Positions 13,988 through 16,961 of a stretch of DNA of 16,961 nucleotides are shown piece after piece. The notes beneath the pieces are model-generated. The model was not told the origin of the DNA. It did not search any database and saw nothing but the letters and a program-made list of their open reading frames with translations. Numbering within the stretch: position 1 is the stretch's first letter; the number at the start of each line of letters is the position of its first letter. The position numbers and the translations under genes were made by a program. The stretch is from an uncultured Methanomassiliicoccales archaeon (GTDB taxonomy: Archaea; Thermoplasmatota; Thermoplasmata; SG8-5): positions 1 through 16,961 of the forward strand of contig CALKWP010000104.1 in the NCBI GenBank assembly GCA_938004075.1. Direction: 5' to 3'.

Positions 13988-14374
13988 TCAGACTCTTGTG
14001 ATCCTTTTCCTGTCCATCGCAACCAGGTACTGAATCTCGGCGCCTTCCTTGAGGTCTGCCTTGAACTCGTCCGGGATCGGGATGTTGAACGTCTCGTAAG
14101 TGACCATGTCCATTAGCTGGACCTCTTCTCCGACAATCGCAAGGACCTGTGCGGCCCTCTTGTCTATTATCGGTACTTTCACCTTGTGCGACACCGGATG
14201 AACGAAGCTGTGCTTCAGCTCATCGAATATGCCTACGCCTTCTACCCGGGCCTTGGCTTCGCCGTGTTTCCCGGGCTTGGACGTGGATATGCTGTTTATC
14301 CTGCAAGGCTCTTCGTCAATGATCACGTATCTGTTCTCTTTCAGGGTCCTGACCTCTGCCTGTTCCCATGCCAT
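13988..14374 (-). CDS. Translation initiation factor aIF5A
   Basis: Archaeal IF5A (EF-P homologue), which helps ribosomes through difficult peptide bonds such as polyproline. The 128 residues have an N-terminal SH3-like domain with the hypusination loop STSKPGKHGEAK (30-41); by alignment with human Lys50 the modified residue is Lys36. A C-terminal OB-fold follows (about 70-128). The consensus loop has Thr where this protein has Pro34 (KTGKHG versus KPGKHG). It is the first gene of an operon with the agmatinase homologue, which fits supply or processing of the hypusine precursor. An AT-rich box about 30 nt upstream suggests a nearly leaderless transcript. Confidence 0.96.
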   Translation of the reverse strand: MAWEQAEVRTLKENRYVIIDEEPCRINSISTSKPGKHGEAKARVEGVGIFDELKHSFVHPVSHKVKVPIIDKRAAQVLAIVGEEVQLMDMVTYETFNIPIPDEFKADLKEGAEIQYLVAMDRKRITRV

Positions 14375-14398
14375 AATAATCGGTCACGGTATTTCCAT

Positions 14399-14411
14399 GT
14401 ATATTAAAAGC
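14399..14411 (-). promoter_or_regulatory. Candidate TATA box of the aIF5A-speB operon
   Basis: CTTTTAATATACA on the minus strand predicts a start around 14377, within a few nt of the aIF5A ATG at 14374. It sits in the 120-bp divergent region shared with ubiA. Confidence 0.5.
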
Positions 14412-14466
14412 CTTGCGCTTTGCAACTCTACTTCGATTATATTGATAATTGCGAACCCGCAAAAGG

Positions 14467-14474
14467 TTTATTAT
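14467..14474 (+). promoter_or_regulatory. Candidate TATA box of the ubiA-GGGPS operon
   Basis: TTTATTAT on the plus strand is centred about 25 nt upstream of the ATG at 14495, so transcription would begin at or next to that codon. This argues against the longer in-frame start at 14420, which lies upstream of the box. Confidence 0.45.
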
Positions 14475-14494
14475 CCGGTTACATTCGGCTATTG

Positions 14495-15325
14495 ATGAAA
14501 GGGATTATGCAACTCCTGAGACCGAAGAACTGCCTCATGGCCGTCCTTTCAATAATAATAGTCGCGCTGGTGGCCTCCAGCTTGGATGCTGGCACCATTC
14601 CGATTTCTGAGGTCCTTGTCGCCTCTCTGGTTGTCTTCCTTTTCACAGGCGCGGGGAATGCGCTCAACGATTACCTGGACCGGGACATTGATCGCGCAAA
14701 TCACCCGGAGCGCCCCATACCTTCAGGCCATGTTAAGCCGCGAACCGCAACGGCGGTGGCGGGAATTCTATTCGCCGCATCCGTTGCGCTTGGACTCTGG
14801 CTGAGCTTGTATTGCATGCTGATTATCCTTCTCAACCTCGCCATCATGCTCGGGTACGAGTTCCGGACCAAGGCAATGGGCCTCAGCGGAAACATCATGA
14901 TAAGCTGGCTCACAGCTTCGCTCTTTCTGTTCGGCGGATTCGCCGTTCTGGATGCATTCCCCGACATCATGCGATCGGTGCTTTTCATGTTCCTGCTCTC
15001 TTTCACAGCAACGCTTGGCCGGGAGATAGCCAAGGACATACAGGACATGGAAGGCGATGCAGGGAGATTCACACTGCCCATGAAACTTGGCAAGAAGAAG
15101 GCCGGCCTGATAGCTACTGGCGCGTTTTTCATAGGCGTTGCCCTGAGCCCGTTCCCTTACATAATCGGGATATTCGGATTCATGTACCTGGTGACGGTGC
15201 TTCTGGCGGATGCGATATTTATTTATGGGGCCTGGGCGATTGCCCAGAACCCTGGAAAAGCCACTGAAACGGCAAAGCTGGCGATGATGATAGCGTTGCT
15301 CGCTTTCGTCCTGGGAGTGATATGA
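14495..15325 (+). CDS. UbiA-family prenyltransferase, digeranylgeranylglyceryl phosphate (DGGGP) synthase
   Basis: Membrane prenyltransferase that attaches the second geranylgeranyl chain to geranylgeranylglyceryl phosphate, the second ether-bond step of archaeal lipid synthesis. The 276 residues carry both Asp-rich Mg/diphosphate motifs: NDYLDRDIDRANHPERP (58-74) and REIAKDIQDMEGD (176-188), with the usual eight to nine hydrophobic helices. UbiA members also make quinones and hemes, but immediate coupling to GGGP synthase points firmly to DGGGP synthase. I start at 14495, not 14420, because of the TATA-like box between them; an ATG at 14507 is also possible. The stop overlaps the GGGPS start by 4 nt. 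Confidence 0.93.
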   Translation: MKGIMQLLRPKNCLMAVLSIIIVALVASSLDAGTIPISEVLVASLVVFLFTGAGNALNDYLDRDIDRANHPERPIPSGHVKPRTATAVAGILFAASVALGLWLSLYCMLIILLNLAIMLGYEFRTKAMGLSGNIMISWLTASLFLFGGFAVLDAFPDIMRSVLFMFLLSFTATLGREIAKDIQDMEGDAGRFTLPMKLGKKKAGLIATGAFFIGVALSPFPYIIGIFGFMYLVTVLLADAIFIYGAWAIAQNPGKATETAKLAMMIALLAFVLGVI

Positions 15326-16059
15326 TGAAGGTTATGGAAGGAATCTGCAGGAAATTGAAGGACCAGAAGCTACACATGACGCTGCTGGACCCTGACGATC
15401 AGGAGCCGAGGGTTGCAGCGACAATATCCGAGGAGGCGGCAGCCGCGGGAACCGATGCGATCATGCTGGGCGGCTCCACAGGGGTCACGCAAGAAATCCT
15501 GGACGCAACCGTTGTCGCCATCAAGGACACGAGTGATTTGCCTGTCATCCTCTTCCCGACGGAGGCGAAAGCAGTTTCCCTGAAAGCGGATGCCATTTAC
15601 TTCATGAGCCTGCTCAATTCCAGGAATCCGAAATTCCTGCTTGGGGAGCAGATGAAAGCCGCCGCGCTGATAAAAAAGAGCGGGCTGGAACCGATTTCCA
15701 TGGGTTACATCATAGTCGAGCCGGGCATGAGGGCGGGCATGGTCGGGGAAGCTGAATTGATAAAGAGAGAGGACATAAAGTCGGCAATCGGTTACTCCGT
15801 GGCCGGGGAGTTGCTGGGCATGAAGCTCATCTACCTGGAAGCCGGCTCGGGAGCGCCGGAACCGGTGCCTTCAAGCCTTATAAACGGCGTCAGGAAGGCC
15901 ATCGACATTCCGCTGATAGTAGGCGGCGGCATAAGGTCATCCGAACAGGCCAGCGCGGCGGTGCAGGCCGGCGCGGACATCATAGTCACCGGCACAATTG
16001 TGGAAGAGGAAGGCATCTCCGAGAGATTCAAAAAACTCATTAAGGCAGTCAAGGCTTGA
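15322..16059 (+). CDS. Geranylgeranylglyceryl phosphate (GGGP) synthase
   Basis: Prenyltransferase of TIM-barrel fold that joins sn-glycerol-1-phosphate to geranylgeranyl diphosphate, the first ether bond of archaeal membrane lipids. The 245 residues show LLDPD (21-25), GGSTGVT (50-56), GYIIVEPGMRAGMVG (128-142), YLEAGSGAPEPVP (171-183) and the phosphate-binding VGGGIRS (200-206) and IVTGTIVEE blocks. The gene begins with overlapping ATGATG at the ubiA stop, preceded by GGGAGTGA, so either ATG (15322 or 15325) may be used. The last 11 bp overlap the convergent pdxT gene. Together with ubiA this is a compact two-step lipid operon and the best sign that the host is an archaeon. Confidence 0.96.
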   Translation: MMKVMEGICRKLKDQKLHMTLLDPDDQEPRVAATISEEAAAAGTDAIMLGGSTGVTQEILDATVVAIKDTSDLPVILFPTEAKAVSLKADAIYFMSLLNSRNPKFLLGEQMKAAALIKKSGLEPISMGYIIVEPGMRAGMVGEAELIKREDIKSAIGYSVAGELLGMKLIYLEAGSGAPEPVPSSLINGVRKAIDIPLIVGGGIRSSEQASAAVQAGADIIVTGTIVEEEGISERFKKLIKAVKA

Positions 16060-16642
16060 GCATTCCCAGAAACAGCGCATGGACCCTTGGGTCGTGAGAT
16101 AGCTCCGGATGGAAAGTCAGCCCGAGAATATTCTTCTGCCTGACCATGACATGCTCTTTCTCCACTTGAGCCAGGGATTCCACTTCAGCACCGATGCGCT
16201 CGATTCTCGGAGCCCTTATAAAAATTCCGTGAAACTCTGAATCCAGCCCTTGAATTTTCAGTGGCATCTCGAATGATTCGACTTGCCGGCCCCAGGCATT
16301 CCTGCGAACAGAGATGTCCATCAGCCCCAGCGGCTCCACCGGCCTGATGCCCTGGTCCAGTATCTCACTGGAGAGAAGGATGCAGCCCGCGCAGGTGCCC
16401 ATAACTGGAATCCCGGAACCCGCCATCTCGATTATCGGTTTCCTTAGCCCGAACCTGTCCAGCTGTTTGGCGATTGTCGTGCTCTCTCCCCCGGGCATCA
16501 GAAGCCCCTCCAGACATTCCAACTCGGATGGGCGCCTAACCTGGACAACGCAGCCCTTAATGGAGGATTGAATTAATGCCGATTTCAGAGCCGCGACATG
16601 CTCGCTGACATCGCCCTGCAGCGCCAGTACTCCGACTTTCAT
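16049..16642 (-). CDS. pdxT: PdxT, glutaminase subunit of pyridoxal 5'-phosphate synthase
   Basis: Class I glutamine amidotransferase that supplies ammonia to PdxS for PLP (vitamin B6) synthesis. From the ATG at 16642 the protein has 197 residues, the usual size, and the classic start MKVGVLALQGDVSEH. Motifs are GGEST (51-55), the nucleophile Cys84 in GTCAG, and His178/Glu180 in FHPE, completing the triad. The open frame extends upstream to 16726, and ATGs at 16648 and 16654 exist. The 16642 start is favoured by family length and by an AT-rich box that would start transcription near 16645. PdxS is not in the window. The gene overlaps GGGPS tail to tail by 11 bp. Confidence 0.94.
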   Translation of the reverse strand: MKVGVLALQGDVSEHVAALKSALIQSSIKGCVVQVRRPSELECLEGLLMPGGESTTIAKQLDRFGLRKPIIEMAGSGIPVMGTCAGCILLSSEILDQGIRPVEPLGLMDISVRRNAWGRQVESFEMPLKIQGLDSEFHGIFIRAPRIERIGAEVESLAQVEKEHVMVRQKNILGLTFHPELSHDPRVHALFLGMLKP

Positions 16643-16666
16643 GTGCATGGCCATAAATTTGAGGGT

Positions 16667-16676
16667 TAAAATATTT
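16667..16676 (-). promoter_or_regulatory. Candidate TATA box of pdxT
   Basis: AATATTTTAA on the minus strand is centred about 29 nt upstream of the ATG at 16642, predicting a leaderless message and excluding the longer start candidates. It lies in the 37-bp gap after the TPR-like gene. Confidence 0.45.
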
Positions 16677-16679
16677 GCG

Positions 16680-16912
16680 TCAATAGACCCTGAAGTCGAT
16701 TTCCTCGAGGCCCTTCTTGGCGACATGGTCTTCCGGGTCCATGCCCAGCACCTCGATGAAGTAGCTCCTGGCTTCCCGCATGAGGTCTGCGCTCTGGACC
16801 TTCCAGCCGACCTTGTAAAGCGAGTCCGCCTTGAAATTCAGAATGACGGTGCGCATCGCCGTTTCCGGCTCATGGGATAGAGCCATGTCGCAGAGCTGGA
16901 CCGCCCTGCCGT
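16680..16912 (-). CDS. TPR-like repeat protein, N-terminus missing (contig end)
   Basis: Only the last 77 or so residues of this gene are present. They read as paired amphipathic helices with TPR-like spacing (A..LCDMAL...P, then an A..YF.EVLGMDPED...KKGLEEI pair ending at the stop), typical of the C-terminal end of a tetratricopeptide protein. The apparent N-terminus (M-T-G-V-Q-T-C-A-L-P-I, 16914-16946) is translated Illumina adapter, a known artefact, and must not be annotated. Start, full length and function are unknown. The stop lies 37 bp upstream of pdxT on the same strand. Confidence 0.7.
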
Positions 16913-16961
16913 AGATCGGAAGAGCACACGTCTGAACTCCAGTCACGAATCACCATCTCGT
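16913..16961 (+). other. Illumina TruSeq read-2 / index adapter (artefact)
   Basis: From AGATCGGAAGAGC at 16913 the sequence follows the TruSeq indexed adapter through 16946. An apparent 8-nt index (GAATCACC, 16947-16954) and the start of the P7 flank (ATCTCGT) come next. It is non-biological and should be removed; it defines the real right end of the genomic insert at 16912. Confidence 0.98.

Noticed and set aside
14420..14494. 25-codon extension of the UbiA protein
   Set aside because: It begins upstream of the TATA-like box and adds polar residues not seen in the family.
16643..16726. 28-codon extension of PdxT
   Set aside because: It would overlap the end of the TPR-like gene and cross the TATA-like box; PdxT proteins begin at the MKVGVLALQGD strand.
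1..16961. Circular element suggested by similar ends
   Set aside because: The ends are the two different Illumina adapter arms, not a genomic terminal repeat, so they say nothing about circularity.

Overview
This is a 16.9 kb metagenome-style contig from an archaeon. The best evidence is a complete pair of ether-lipid enzymes (GGGP synthase and a UbiA-type DGGGP synthase), archaeal IF5A with a hypusination loop, GGTGA-type ribosome sites, and AT-rich TATA-like boxes about 26 nt upstream of start codons. Several genes look leaderless or nearly so. Gene content (CbiMNQO nickel/cobalt uptake with NikR, MetRS with a fused tRNA-binding domain, an acyl-CoA dehydrogenase, an AqpZ-like aquaporin) fits an uncultured euryarchaeal or Thermoplasmatota-like lineage. 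That placement is inference, because the window has no rRNA or other phylogenetic marker. Both ends are Illumina adapter sequence (1-47 and 16913-16961), so the two terminal genes are cut and carry false adapter-encoded residues.

Layout, left to right. Positions 48-2309 (minus) hold an ECF-type Ni/Co importer, cbiM-cbiN-cbiQ-cbiO, with overlapping genes. It diverges from nikR (2422-2832, plus), and the shared 112-bp spacer carries a strong inverted repeat that looks like a NikR operator. A bacterial-type glutaminyl-tRNA synthetase follows (2869-4524, plus) and converges on a MarC-family membrane protein (4531-5163, minus). A single-domain Roadblock/LC7 protein (5379-5741, plus) converges on a PHP-domain phosphoesterase, which is translationally coupled behind MetRS (6404-8557, minus). 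MetRS diverges from the aquaporin (8684-9409, plus) across a spacer holding a perfect 16-bp palindrome. Next come an acyl-CoA dehydrogenase and a two-gene ABC exporter (all minus), then a coiled-coil protein of unknown function (12417-13112, plus).

The right third carries aIF5A followed by an agmatinase-family ureohydrolase (minus), the ubiA-GGGPS lipid operon (plus, divergent from aIF5A), PdxT (minus, its 3' end overlapping GGGPS) and a truncated TPR-like gene.

Functional themes are metal homeostasis (Ni uptake with its own repressor), translation (GlnRS, MetRS, aIF5A and probably its hypusine modification through the neighbouring ureohydrolase) and archaeal membrane lipid synthesis. I see no mobile elements, CRISPR arrays, tRNAs or rRNAs, and no gene-free stretch over 300 bp. 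The most interesting points are the aIF5A-agmatinase pairing, GlnRS in an archaeal context, the NikR-type operator and the metG/aquaporin palindrome.
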